64,000 bases of DNA from Vitis vinifera (Eukaryota; Streptophyta; Magnoliopsida; Vitales; Vitaceae): assembly GCF_030704535.1 (NCBI RefSeq), contig NC_081806.1:6201501-6265500 (forward strand). The letters are read 5' to 3'. Position numbers and translations under genes: made by a program. Below the pieces are notes generated by a model, which did not search any database, was not told the origin of the DNA, and saw only the letters and a program-made list of their open reading frames with translations. The stretch's first letter is position 1. The number at the start of each line of letters is the position of its first letter. Shown here in pieces: positions 13,180-23,464 of this stretch.

Positions 13180-14600
13180 AATGAATGAGAATGCTGGAAT
13201 TTTTGAATTTGGAAATTAGATTTAGAAGTCAGAAATTTTAAAGAATTGTTTAAGATAGAATTTTAAGATAAATAAACAAACTATTAGTGATTAATTTAAT
13301 GTGAATATGGGAATTTTCAGGATTAGGAATTTAATTCGTAAATCTGAAGTTTTAAAGAATTGATTTAAATGGAGATAAAATACTAATGATTAAATAAATT
13401 AATGAGAATATGAGAATTTTCGGGATTAGGAATTTAATTCGGAAATCAGAAGTTTTAGAGAATTTGATTTAAAATAGAGTTTTGAAATAAGTAAATAAAA
13501 TACTAATGATTAAATAAATTAATGGGAATATGGGAATTTTCGGGTTTAGGAATTTAATTCGGAAATCAGCGGTTTTAAAGAATTTGGTTTTGAAATAAAT
13601 AAACAAATGAAATACTAATGATCAAATAATTTAATGGGAATATGGGAATTTAATTCGGAAATCAGAAGTTTTAAAGAATTTTGATTTAAAATGGAGTTTT
13701 GAAACAAATAAATAAAATACTAATGATTAAATAAATTAATGGGAAGATGGGAATTTTTGGGACTAGGAATTTAATTCGAAAATCAGAAGTTTTAGAGAAT
13801 TTGATTTAAAATGGAGTTTTGAAATAAATAATTAAAATAATAATAATTAAATATATTAATGTGATTTGGAATTAGAAATTAAATTTGAAAGTCGGAAATT
13901 TTAATGAATTGTTTAAAATTGAATTTTAGAATAAACAAATGAAATAATAATAATAATGAAAATAATAAGGATTAAATAAATAAATATGGAAATTGGAATT
14001 CCAGAAATTAGGAAATTGAGTTATGGGATTTTGAGGAATTGCTTGAGGATAGAATTTTAAATAAATAAATAAATAGTAATAATAATAATAATAACAAAAA
14101 TAATGGTTGAATAAATACGTATGGAAATTAGAATTCCGGAAGTTAGGAAATTGAGTTTGGAAATCGGGATTTTGAGGAATTGCTTGATGATAGAATTTCA
14201 AATAAATAAATAAAATAAGGATGATTTAAATAAATTGATGCGAGAATTTAAAATTTCGGGAAGTGGAATTTAAATTTAGAAATTAGAATTTTGAAAGATT
14301 ATTTTAAAGATTGAATTAGGAGGATTATTTAAAAAAATGTAAGTTTTAAATTTAAACAAATAAATAAATGGATAAGGTGATAACGATTAAATAAATTGAT
14401 ATGAAAATTGGAATTTCGAAAATTGGAATTAAATTTAAAATCGGAATTTTGAAGAATTGTTTAAAGATGAAATTTTTAAGAATAAATAAATGAATAAATA
14501 AAAATAAAAATAATAAAAACGAAAATGATAATTAAATAATGAATGCGAATATTGGGATTTTTTTAAATTGGAACTTCAATTATGAAAATTGTTTAAAAGA
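13180..14600 (+). repeat. Degenerate ~120-130 bp tandem repeats within the LTR
   Basis: Successive units share TTAGGAATTTAATTCGGAAA, TCAGAAGTTTTA(A/G)AGAATTT, GGAGTTTTGAAATAAATAAA and ACTAATGATTAAATAAATTA. The best-conserved units lie around 13310-13860 and more diverged ones continue on both sides. The same array is present in the right LTR (about 27973-29393). Strongly AT-rich and noncoding; antisense frames here are Tyr/Asn/Phe-rich low complexity. Confidence 0.7.
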
Positions 14601-15275
14601 TGGAATTTAAAAATAAATAAATAAATAAAATTTGAGAATGGAATTTAAAAATAAATAAATGGATAAAATAAAAACAATAACAATAACAATAGTAATAATT
14701 ACAATAATAATGGTAATTAAACAAATAAATGTGGAAGTTGAATTTTGGGAATGAAATGAAAATTGAGATTTTGAAAATTAGATTTAGAATTGAGATTTTC
14801 GGTTGGATATTACAATATGGAGACATAAGTAATAATATTAAAATATAAGTTGTGGCTTTGTTATTAGGAGTGGTTAGATGGCAAAGAAAAGAAAATCACC
14901 CGGGACCACCATATATTTAAGAGACTTGGGAGCAAAACATGTGGTCCCCACATATTAAATAGGTTTGGGAGCAAAACATGGCTGCATGCATAAGAGAGAG
15001 GATGGAAGGATAGTTGAGTGGGAGAAAAGTCAAGGAAAAATGTGGGTATTACGCATGAGAGAGAATGAAGACGTTTAAGTGTTAAAAGAAAAAAAAACGC
15101 CCTGGTGACAATGTAAAGGACAACTTCTTCTCTTTCTTCAACCTTTCTACCTCAAGCCTTGCCTCTGCAACACTGTCTCACATCCCATCTGTAGCATACA
15201 AGTTTGATAATAATACATAAGGAGAAGTAGTCACAGGCTGAAGTTTTAGAAGCCATTTAGCCATGATAGCTTCAC

Positions 15276-15446
15276 CATGAGTAACAGTCATCAGGAGGCT
15301 TCCCTGGTAGACCATTTAGTCCTCCAGATTGGACTTGTCGTTCACATAACCCCCACCCAAAGAGGTCCTCATCAACATGATGCAGAGAACCCGTCAAAGC
15401 AAGAACACCAACCTGACAGAATATTTGCCCTGCATGGGATTCAGTA
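15276..15446 (-). pseudogene. Captured exon of Rab geranylgeranyl transferase beta subunit (left LTR copy)
   Basis: The minus-strand frame reads [20 protein letters not shown], continues [16 protein letters not shown] and GGLNGLPGK, and ends CYSW. These are the hallmark strings of the plant RabGGTase beta subunit (prenyltransferase alpha-toroid repeats). The piece is about 171 nt, has no stop or frameshift, and is bounded by CTAG before (15447-15450) and GTGAAG after (15270-15275), which look like a splice acceptor and donor. Beyond them the frame soon ends (stop overlapping the last Trp codon) and the sequence looks intronic. So this is one genomic exon with intron flanks, not a spliced-mRNA copy. 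Substitutions against family residues remembered (for example GWW to GWG) suggest an old capture. It cannot make a working enzyme alone. Confidence 0.85.
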
Positions 15447-16107
15447 CTAGCAACATATAACCTATTCACCACTGAATATATATCCTCTGTAACTCTTTGC
15501 TCCCATGGACGGAAATAGGAGTAATGATGCACTCCATGACTAGATACCCGAAACAGGGGAAGATGGAAAAGAAAAACAGAGCACAACGTGTAGGAGTAAA
15601 AGAAACCCATACAAGCCTCATTTCATATAACGATCAATGAGCTCATACGAGGGTGGATGAAATCAAATGAGCACCAAATAAAAGGTAAAACAGAGGTACA
15701 AAACATCTCATGCAGAAATCAGAACAGGGCAAACTAAACTTCAGCAAAGACCCATTAGCAAAATATGAACGTACTCACTCCCAAGCAACAAATATCATCT
15801 GAGCATCAACAAAAAAAAAGATAACAGAAAAGCATGAAGAATGAAAATATACGTGAAAAACATGGTAACCAAACCTGAAAATCCCTCCCTCAGCTGGGCG
15901 TTTTTAGGCTGCAACCCTCAGAAGAACGGGCTCCTCCCGCAACTCCCTTTCCTGACCCTCCTTTTCTTTCCTCTGTTTGTGTCTTCCTCAGCAAGCCATC
16001 CTCGGCTGCTGCTACACGTCCCATCTGGTCGCCCCGAGAGTAGCCCACCATCAGTCCCCTTCAGCCGCCTGAAAGCAGCCCACTTGAGAGGTCCCCTGAA
16101 AAGCAGC

Positions 16108-16132
16108 AAAAAAAAAAAAAAAAAAAAAAAAA
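16108..16132 (+). repeat. Poly(A) run in left LTR
   Basis: Twenty-five A residues, against 27 in the right LTR (30901-30927). This slippage tract accounts for one of the two length differences between the LTRs. Confidence 0.9.
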
Positions 16133-16183
16133 TGATAATAAAAAGAAAAAAACTCCCCAGCTCCTCGGGGGGGTCTACAAATA

Positions 16184-16195
16184 TGCCCCTCTTTG
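16184..16195 (-). other. Candidate polypurine tract
   Basis: On the minus strand AAAGAGGGGCAT lies a few bases before the LTR that is 3' in element sense (TGTAGACC...). A purine-rich tract there primes plus-strand DNA synthesis in LTR retrotransposons. Position and composition fit; it is short. Confidence 0.6.
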
Positions 16196-16199
16196 GTAG

Positions 16200-16700
16200 A
16201 GTTCACGAGTGCAAGGAATATGAATACTAGAATGAAAAGAAAGTGTGAATAGTGAGTGTAATGAAGTGAACTCTACCGAAGAACGAAGGAGACCCCCAAA
16301 AGGACACTAGTAAAATAAGAACTCACTCAAGCCAACAGATGAACACAAAGGCTCTAACCCTAACAAAGAAAAAGATGTCCCAAAGCGCCTCTAAAGCTAC
16401 ATTAAGGACCTAGGCTCCCTCTAAGACGTCCCCAAAAATGACTCGAAAAACCATATCAAAGATGAGTAACGGTCGAATCACCCCAGAGTACGAGATGAAT
16501 ATACGATAAGCACCGGGTAACGAAGTGAGGAAAACCGCGGACGAACGCAAAACCCTGAAGGTAAGATGTGCAATGCCAGTGAATATGAATGCTAGGAGCT
16601 GTGACTCTGAATGATGGGACTGACTCTAAACGCTAAACTAAGAAAAACAACGGCTCTGGAAGCCAAACCAAAAAGCTAACTCTAAACGCTAAACTAGAAA
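16200..16700. other. Noncoding 3' internal region of the retrotransposon
   Basis: Between the polypurine tract and the hairpin array. No open frame of note on either strand; contains a short duplication (GCTAACTCTAAACGCTAAAC-like) near 16625-16695. Confidence 0.4.
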
Positions 16701-16703
16701 GCC

Positions 16704-17372
16704 CATAGGTGAAGACCTACGGTGGTGATACAATAAAAAAGACCCATAGATGCCAATCCATGGTGGCGAAATAACTGAAATAAAGGCTCATAGATGAAAA
16801 TCTATGATGGTGAAAACCTGATCAAAGCCCATAGATGAAGATCTATGGTGGTGAAAACTAAAACAAAGGCTCATGGATGAAAATCCATGATGGTGAATCT
16901 GAAAGGCCCATAGATGAAAATCTATGGTGGTGAAAACTGATCAAAGCCCAAGGATGAAAATCCCTGGTGGTGAATCTGAAATGCCCATAGATGTCTGATC
17001 TATGGTGGTGATAATAACTGAAACAAAGGCTCATGGATGAAAATCCATGATGGTGAATCTGAAATGCCCATAGATGAAGATCTATGGTGGTGATATAACT
17101 GAAGCAAAGCCCACAGACGAAAGTCTATGGTGGTGAAAACTGAAATGCCCATAGATGAAAATCTATGGTGGTGAAAACTGATCGAAGCCCAAGGATGAAA
17201 ATCCCTGGTGGTGAATCCGAAATGCCCATAGATGTCTGATCTATGGTGGTGATAATAACTGAAATAAAGGCTCATAGATGAAAATCTATGATGGTGAAAT
17301 AACTGAAATGCCCATAGATGAAAATCTATGGTGGTGATAACTAAAACAAATGCTCATAGATGAAAATCTATG
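16704..17372 (+). repeat. Array of 17 short hairpin-forming repeats
   Basis: Units of about 40-48 bp have the form (C)CATAGATGAAAATCTATGGTGGTGA plus a spacer. Each carries a 7-8 bp inverted repeat around a 4-5 base loop. Stem variants change on both sides together: CATAGAT/ATCTATG (16789-16806), CATGGAT/ATCCATG (16872-16889), CATAGGT/ACCTACG (16704-16721, one mismatch), and an AGAC/GTCT stem (17112-17129). Loops are mostly GAAA or GAAG on the plus strand, with TCTG in two copies. A larger block of several units is itself duplicated. The element-sense strand is the complement, so its RNA loops would be UUUC/CUUC. Noncoding. Confidence 0.88.
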
Positions 17373-17394
17373 ATGGTGAAATAACTGAAAGAAG

Positions 17395-17880
17395 GGGGAT
17401 GTCCTAAATAAGATGACAATAGGGGGATGCCCGAAACAAGACGATGGTAGAGGGATGCCCTAGGCGATAACTCATAAAGGTCGACAAATGGGTCTGACAA
17501 CCATGAAATCAACACGAGACACGGTAAACCCAAAGAGAGGGGGCATGCCCCAGTAGTAGAAGCGCTAAAGGGGGTATACCCCGATATGATGACTCGCAAA
17601 GATCAAGAAATAGATCGAGTAATGAGAGAAGTCTGCAAAACGTCAATGAACTCAAGGATGGGGGTATGCCCCAGTATGACAACTCACAAAGGTCAAGAGA
17701 TAGATCGAGCAGTGAGAAAGTACACAAAAGACCTGATGAACTCAAGGATGGGGGGTATGCCCTAGTGTGACGGCCCATAAAGATCAAGAAGTAGATCGAG
17801 TAGTGAGAGAATCTGCAAAAGATCCGATGAACTCAAGGATGGGGGTATGCCCCAGTGTAGGATAGTTACTAACATAAGAC
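17395..17880 (+). repeat. ~90-bp tandem repeats with GGGGGTATGCCCCAGT core
   Basis: Successive units share AAGGATGGGGGTATGCCCCAGT, then an ACAAAGGTCAAGA-type segment and AGATCGAG(T/C)AGTGAGA. They occur around 17655, 17743 and 17835, with degenerate units to the left. The array directly follows the hairpin array inside the retrotransposon. Confidence 0.7.
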
Positions 17881-20110
17881 ACGGAATCTCACCAAACAAG
17901 ACACTCTGGGATATGCTCAATGATGATGCAATGAAAAAACACATGCAGAGCCTCAATGAACAAATGCTAAAACAAGTCCAAACATCACCGAAACTATGCT
18001 GACAGAGCAAAACTGAAATAACGGATCAAACCAATGCGGACCAAAACTCTAAGTCTGAAATGTAAGCAAATCAAGACACAATATGTCAACTATCAATACG
18101 AGTACATCATCACAAATATATCAATAATCTAACAGGCCCTACCATCACGGAAGATGTTGAACCTAATGCCCAAAGGCATGTGAAAACTCAACCAGAAAGC
18201 TCGAGACTAGTCTGTGTCTTCCTCTGATAAAGAGAATGGGATAAGGTCATGTAAGACGATGAAATATGTGGGCTCAAAAGGTGTAAGGCTCTGATAAGAT
18301 GGGTGCAGGTATAATAGTGTACAATGTAGGATGCATGAGTGCGTAACAAAGGTAAGTGAATACCCAAATCAAACTAAGTATGCTGAGAAGACTGAGCCCA
18401 GGGTGTCAATGATTCCATGATCTATCAAAAGCAGCAATCATAAACATGAGGTGGAGTCTCAATGTGAAAATCAGCAAGGCGGCTATGCCCCAGTATGAAT
18501 GCATCATCTCAAAATGGGTAAGCCCTCAGTGCAGGATAAACTCTGGGAAGTATGTGTCTGGCATAAACTGTCATCTCACAAAATCATCACCAAGACGAGT
18601 GGGTTATGCCCCGGTGTAAACATCTCCAAATCAAACATCCATGAGAAGAATACGACCAATCATACATCATCTGATCAAAATGAACATCTGCTCATCAAAG
18701 CCATCGTGGTAATGTGAAGAGAATATCTGACCTCCCCCAAAGAAAGAGCATGTCCCAATGTGAACTAATATCTCTAAGATCAACAGCCAATGAAAGGGTT
18801 GTGCCCCAGTATAGGGCAAACCCTGAAATGACTAAACTCCGCTGCATGCTCTCATAAGTGTCCGTGTCCTGATCCAATCATCTCGAAAATATGTCAACAA
18901 TGATGAGAAGGCTATGCTCCTGTGATCACATCAAATATATCACCCAATCATATCTCGTACTCCAATGTGAAATGAATCTAATCGCCTCCAAGGAACAACT
19001 ATGCCTAAAAACCATCATGGACCGAAAGGGGTATGCCCCTGTGTAAAATACACCAGATGAAACGCGCCAATCATGTCTCATGCTCCAATGTGAAAAAGGA
19101 CATCTGATATCCTCCGAGGAATGGACGTGGCTCAAAAATCCATCATCAACTGAGAAGAGTATGTCTCAAACATAATGGTCATCCAATAGAAAAGAACTCT
19201 CTGAGATGGTTATGCCCCAGTGTAGGGTCATACCATAACTCCTGGTCTATCACAATCAAAACGCTCTCGAATCAATCCCAAGTATCGCTCACATAACAGC
19301 TATCAAACACAATGCATGATGAGTCAAAAGAACCAGATGAGCCCAGATCACCCGTCATCGAATGCGCGATCCAAGTCATCCACGTGTACAACTGAAACAG
19401 ACCCATAGATCAAAGGGGCGTCTCTCGGAAGGAAAGCATGATGACATCGAAGCGTCGCGAGGTGCAAGCCTAACTGGGTAACTCCCGAGAGGCTCCACGG
19501 AGGAAACATAGTGTCAAAGTGTATCTCGTAAGTGGGGGATGAGCGTGCAACTCCATGAAGATCCATAAATCTCAATCAAAAAGGAAATATGCCCCAGTAT
19601 GGGCATCGAATGTATGGCAGGTCAGAGATCGGACGACATGAAATCATCTATCATCGATCATGTGACATAAGTGAAGATCTACAAATCACATCTGAAATGG
19701 AAAATATGCCCCAGTATGACATCAAGTGCGCGACAGGTCCGAAGGACATGTCATGAAATCATCTATCGTCGCACATGTAACACTAGTCATCCGAATCCAT
19801 AACTGAATCGTGCACATATATCCAAGATGTTCTCCCAGATGGAGAGGCATGATGACATCCAAGCATCAAGAAGTGCGGAACTAGCTGGATGGATCTCGGG
19901 GGCTCTGTAAGGTAACGATCATGTCCACGTCTCCGTGAGCATCCAGTAAGTGATAATGAACGTGCAAATCTGTGAGGATCCATAAACCTCCAAATGAAAT
20001 GGGATATGCCGCAATGTGACACCAAAGGTACGATAGGTAAAAAAAAAACAAGTGACACCAAGTCAATCATCATCAAACTCATGATCCCGGTAATCCGAAC
20101 ACAACTGAAT
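17881..20110 (+). repeat. Old, diverged repeats sharing TATGCCCCAGT
   Basis: The 11-base core or close variants recur near 18486, 18604, 18788, 18913, 19032, 19150, 19207, 19587, 19706 and 20007, often 115-125 bp apart. A larger diverged unit (about 310-430 bp, with GGAAAGCATGATGACATC-type segments) repeats around 19360, 19785 and 20090. No conserved open frame; minus-strand frames are short and resemble each other only because of the repeats. Confidence 0.55.
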
Positions 20111-20858
20111 TAGACCTACACATCAAAGAGGCGACTCCCAGAAGAAGAAGCATGACAATATCTAAATATCAACCAGATCTCAATCACCTGTCCAAGTAGA
20201 GGCTGCCGAAGACGACATCTGATTCCATGGCCTCAGAGTGGTCTTAAGACACGGGACGTAATGTAGGCTGAGGTGATAGGGTAATAGAAATGAAAGGAAA
20301 CTAGGCCCAAATACCCGATGATCAGAACTCATGCCCTCATATATGAAATGCAACATGTATAGTGAACCCCATGAGCCATGGACCTGAGAATGCCTAACGT
20401 GAATATGATATCGATAAGGAGACAAATGAAGCAAAATGAACTGGTAGTGATATGTGTAATGATGATGCGAAGTATCGAACCCGAGATGGGTCGCTGTAAG
20501 GGAAGAATAAGATGTGAAGGGAATGAGATGAATCACAAGCAACGATAAAAACGACAGCGAAACAATGGATATGTGAAGAAAGGTAGTGATCGACTCAGAT
20601 CAAACATGAAGTGAAGTCACATCAATAATGAATGTAATGATGGGAAGGACAATGACTCGGAGTCCTAAGGAGAAGGTCACTCATCTCTCTCACAAATAGA
20701 TATGACGAAGTAATACAAATAACATGGGATCTCAGAGAGCTCACATACGAACTCCCAATAACGAACATACTCGATAAAAATGACCCACAGACATCAATAT
20801 ACATACCCAATGATCGAGAACACTATGCACATACACACATGTGCTAATAATAAAAATA

Positions 20859-20862
<4 letters not shown>

Positions 20863-20899
<37 letters not shown>
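20863..20899 (+). repeat. Poly(T) tract, 37 nt (poly(A) in element sense)
   Basis: An uninterrupted T run. In the element's transcribed orientation it would be an internal A37. It is not next to any coding end, so it may be a slippage tract or the scar of another insertion. Confidence 0.9.
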
Positions 20900-20901
<2 letters not shown>

Positions 20902-21457
20902 ATATATACAAATACGCGTACCCTGAACGTGAACAAATGAATCCCAAAGACGATATCGATAACAAATGAACACACCCCCAAGTGATAAGGCAACCCAAAA
21001 CTCTCTCCAACGAGATGACCTTCTCAAACTAAGGATCTCTAAACCAATGTCCGTGAGATAAATGGTGGAAATGATGTGACTATCCTCCATGTGATGAACT
21101 GAGGAGGCTCACCACTCAGGGTGGAGAGAATATGAGACAAACAAATAGTAGATAGGATAAAGAAGAAGAGATGAATAACACAACCAATAAGATGAGATGA
21201 AAATGCAGAGGTGCAGTGATAGGAAAAAATGATGAGAAAAACATGCCCCTAGGTCCAAGGCTCATGAAACTACCAAACAATGCATGCATACATTAAAGGG
21301 CCCCTATCCCGGTGTGAAAATGTGAGCAAGGCGATAAGAAAGAAAGGTTATAATGCGCATGCGAGGCTCAATGGGCTAGCAACGGACTATGTATCAAAAG
21401 GGAATAACAAGGTAATGGCTAACCGAAATGATGGCCACCCATCCTGCGACCATGGTC

Positions 21458-21622
21458 TCAAACATAGTACCTCTTTAGCTGATCCACATTGGTTGGCTCT
21501 GAGAATCGGTTTCCGTCTAAATCCATCAGCCATGCAGCGCCTTCTGGGGTCAGCTCCCTGATGAAATAAGGTCCGCTCCAGTTGGGTCTGAACTTCCCTC
21601 TAGGATCATGTATCAATCGTAC
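21458..21622 (-). pseudogene. Remnant of integrase C-terminus with GPY/F motif (end of pol)
   Basis: The minus-strand frame, open from 21622 with two stops just upstream, reads RLIHDPRGKFRPNW, then SGPYFIRELTPEGAAW, and ends NVDQLKRYYV with a stop at 21458-21460. GKFRPNWxGPYFI is the GPY/F module at the integrase C-terminus of Ty3/gypsy elements, and RELTPEGAAW...LKRYYV is the typical polyprotein end in Tat-type elements (recalled family pattern). About 54 codons survive. It shows that the element descends from an autonomous one whose pol was almost wholly deleted. Confidence 0.8.
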
Positions 21623-22375
21623 TCATCAGGCGAAGTAAACGGTGATCTCATCAAGTAATACTGCCCATCACAAGCCAACTCTCATCATACAATATCAATC
21701 CTTATACTCACGACAAAATAAGTGACAGTCTCATCAAGCAATCGACCAATCCACATATCGTAAACCACCCAAAGATCATAAGATATCCCTCGCCATGCAA
21801 GATCAACCCTGGGCCCAAACTCCTCACACTCTACCTGGTCGAATCAGGAAGGGGATGTGAAAAGGTAGAAAAGCCGAGGATGGAAAGGTCATATAACGGT
21901 CTCAAGGGTGATGGTGTGTAAAGCTCATAATGGATGGATGTAGGTCAAAACAAAAGCAAGGTGTGGGAAGTGAACGAGGTACTGCTCTGATCATAAGAAG
22001 ATATGTCACAGTCTCGAACTCCCTAGGTCAAATCTCTGATCCTAGGCTAATAGGCTCAATATCCTCCATGATAGGTCAAACCTCAAGACCACAATATGCA
22101 AGTGAAAAGACGCCTCAAGTCAAAAGTATAGCACATCATAAAACACAAGCATACGTCAATAAAGGAAAATGCATACACTGGGATAATCCGATGAGTACAT
22201 CATGCAAAAGAAGGATAACAAAGACAATACTCAAGAATCGAGTTATAGTCTCTAAAAGTCAAAAGTAAAACAAGACTAAACAAACAAAAACAGTGACTGG
22301 TCCTGTCATCACATCTCTGGCCACAGCAAGGAACAAAATCTGAGTGCCACCACACCAAGGTAAGCCGATCATGAG
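21623..22375. other. Retrotransposon internal DNA at the pol deletion
   Basis: No reverse transcriptase, RNase H or integrase-core motif seen on the minus strand. A plus-strand frame at 21930-22268 has no recognisable features. In a full element about 4 kb of pol would lie here. Confidence 0.5.
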
Positions 22376-23038
22376 TCAATCGCCCAAGTCAATAAGATCA
22401 GGGACTGCTGGTGAAGGAGCGTCTGCATGCATGGCCTGAGCTGAGATAGGAATAGGAAACATATCAAACTGAGGATGCCCAAATGTCCCAGAATCAACAA
22501 TGTCCTGTATGGCATGTCGTAGAGCAGTGCAACGATCAGTGTGATGTCCTGCTGACTGGTGGTACGCACAATATAAATCAAGCCGAAACTGTGGAGGCAT
22601 AGGATCTGGAAGTGCCCTAGGAGCCAGAGGAGCCAAAAATCCCATGGCCTGCAACGTCTCAAAAACCTTGCTCAGGGGTGCGCCCAAATCTAAGAAGTGT
22701 CTCTGACATCGTCGACGAGGGTGAAGTCGCTCATGAGGAACTGTGATAACTGGAGGGCCTTGAAACTGGGGCGGAGGTCGTGCCAACGTAGCCAATGAAA
22801 TGGATGAGGAATGCTACTGGAGTAATAAATGCGGGCGAGGTCGTGGATGCGAGGCACCCAAAGTAACAGGTGTCGGTGAAGTCAAGTGTGGCAATGAAGG
22901 CATCGCTACTCCTGGAGCTCCTCTCGATGACGATGGATGCTCTGACAAAATAAGCTCAATCCTCTCAACCCTCCGTGTCAAATCCACCATCATCTCGTAA
23001 AGAGTAGTGAGAGTAATGGGTGTGATCTCGTCCGACAT
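22376..23038 (-). pseudogene. Second gag-like frame, internally deleted, with in-frame amber stop
   Basis: From ATG at 23038 the frame starts MSDEITPITL and includes LYEMMVDLTRRVERIE, then meets TAG at 22814-22816. The same frame continues after the stop into PPPQFQGPP, LGAPLSKVFETLQAMG and the knuckle CAYHQSAGHHTDRC, ending at 22376. The part after the stop parallels the C-terminal third of the main gag (LGMPLDRAFERLRATG, CAYHQMAGHRTDYC), while the central retrotransposon gag domain is missing. It is therefore a second, partial gag copy downstream of the first. The TAG could be a disabling mutation or a programmed readthrough; the sequence does not decide. Confidence 0.7.
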
Positions 23039-23464
23039 GGTGAACCTCAACTGAAGAAGTCTAATCTCAATGTACTCTGAAAATATCATAACCATCATGC
23101 CATCAATCTCTGCCCGGGGACCAGTCACAATACTAAAACTGTCCAAGACTCTAAAACGAACACATGCAAGAGACAAAACAAACCAACACACGATGCTATA
23201 CAAGATAACAACACATAAAATGCATGATACGAAACAATGATAATAATAAAAAGAAGACAGAAACACATACCCAAGAAAACAACAATATCACTAAGTGAAA
23301 TGAGAGTACATCATGCGAAAAATAGGACAATAAGGACTGCTCTCGAAACACAAGGTACGAACACGAATCACTAACTATAAAACAAGACCCAAATACAAAG
23401 CAAAAGGGAACAAAAACTCAAACAACCAACTAACAAGGTAGTCCCAAAATACACCAACAAGGTA

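Larger units (their letters stand above)
12270..16179 (-). repeat. Left LTR (3' LTR in element sense), 3910 bp
   Basis: It starts TGTGGACC and ends GGTCTACA on the plus strand (element sense TGTAGACC...GGTCCACA), an inverted terminal match of the TG...CA type. Compared with the right LTR I saw a 2-bp shortening near 12300, T/G at 14473, T/C at 15114 and a poly(A) of 25 versus 27 near 16108-16132. It contains an AT-rich degenerate repeat block (about 13180-14600), a host-derived exon fragment (15276-15446) and a pyrimidine-rich segment near 15950. An LTR this long is unusual outside Tat/Ogre-type elements. Confidence 0.93.

Noticed and set aside
13926..14826. Tyr/Asn/Phe-rich minus-strand frames in the LTRs
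   Set aside because: Low-complexity translation of AT-rich degenerate repeats; no start context or domain.
15841..16230. 129-codon plus-strand frame at the LTR end (repeated at 30634)
   Set aside because: It runs into the poly(A) tract as poly-Lys, is antisense to the element, and has no recognisable domain.
16704..17372. Regularly spaced palindromic repeats resembling a CRISPR array
   Set aside because: The repeats are inside a plant LTR retrotransposon, the spacers are themselves similar to one another, and there are no cas genes. It is a tandem hairpin array.
21280..21561. 93-codon plus-strand frame
   Set aside because: It is the reverse strand of the integrase C-terminal remnant, which is the real signal.
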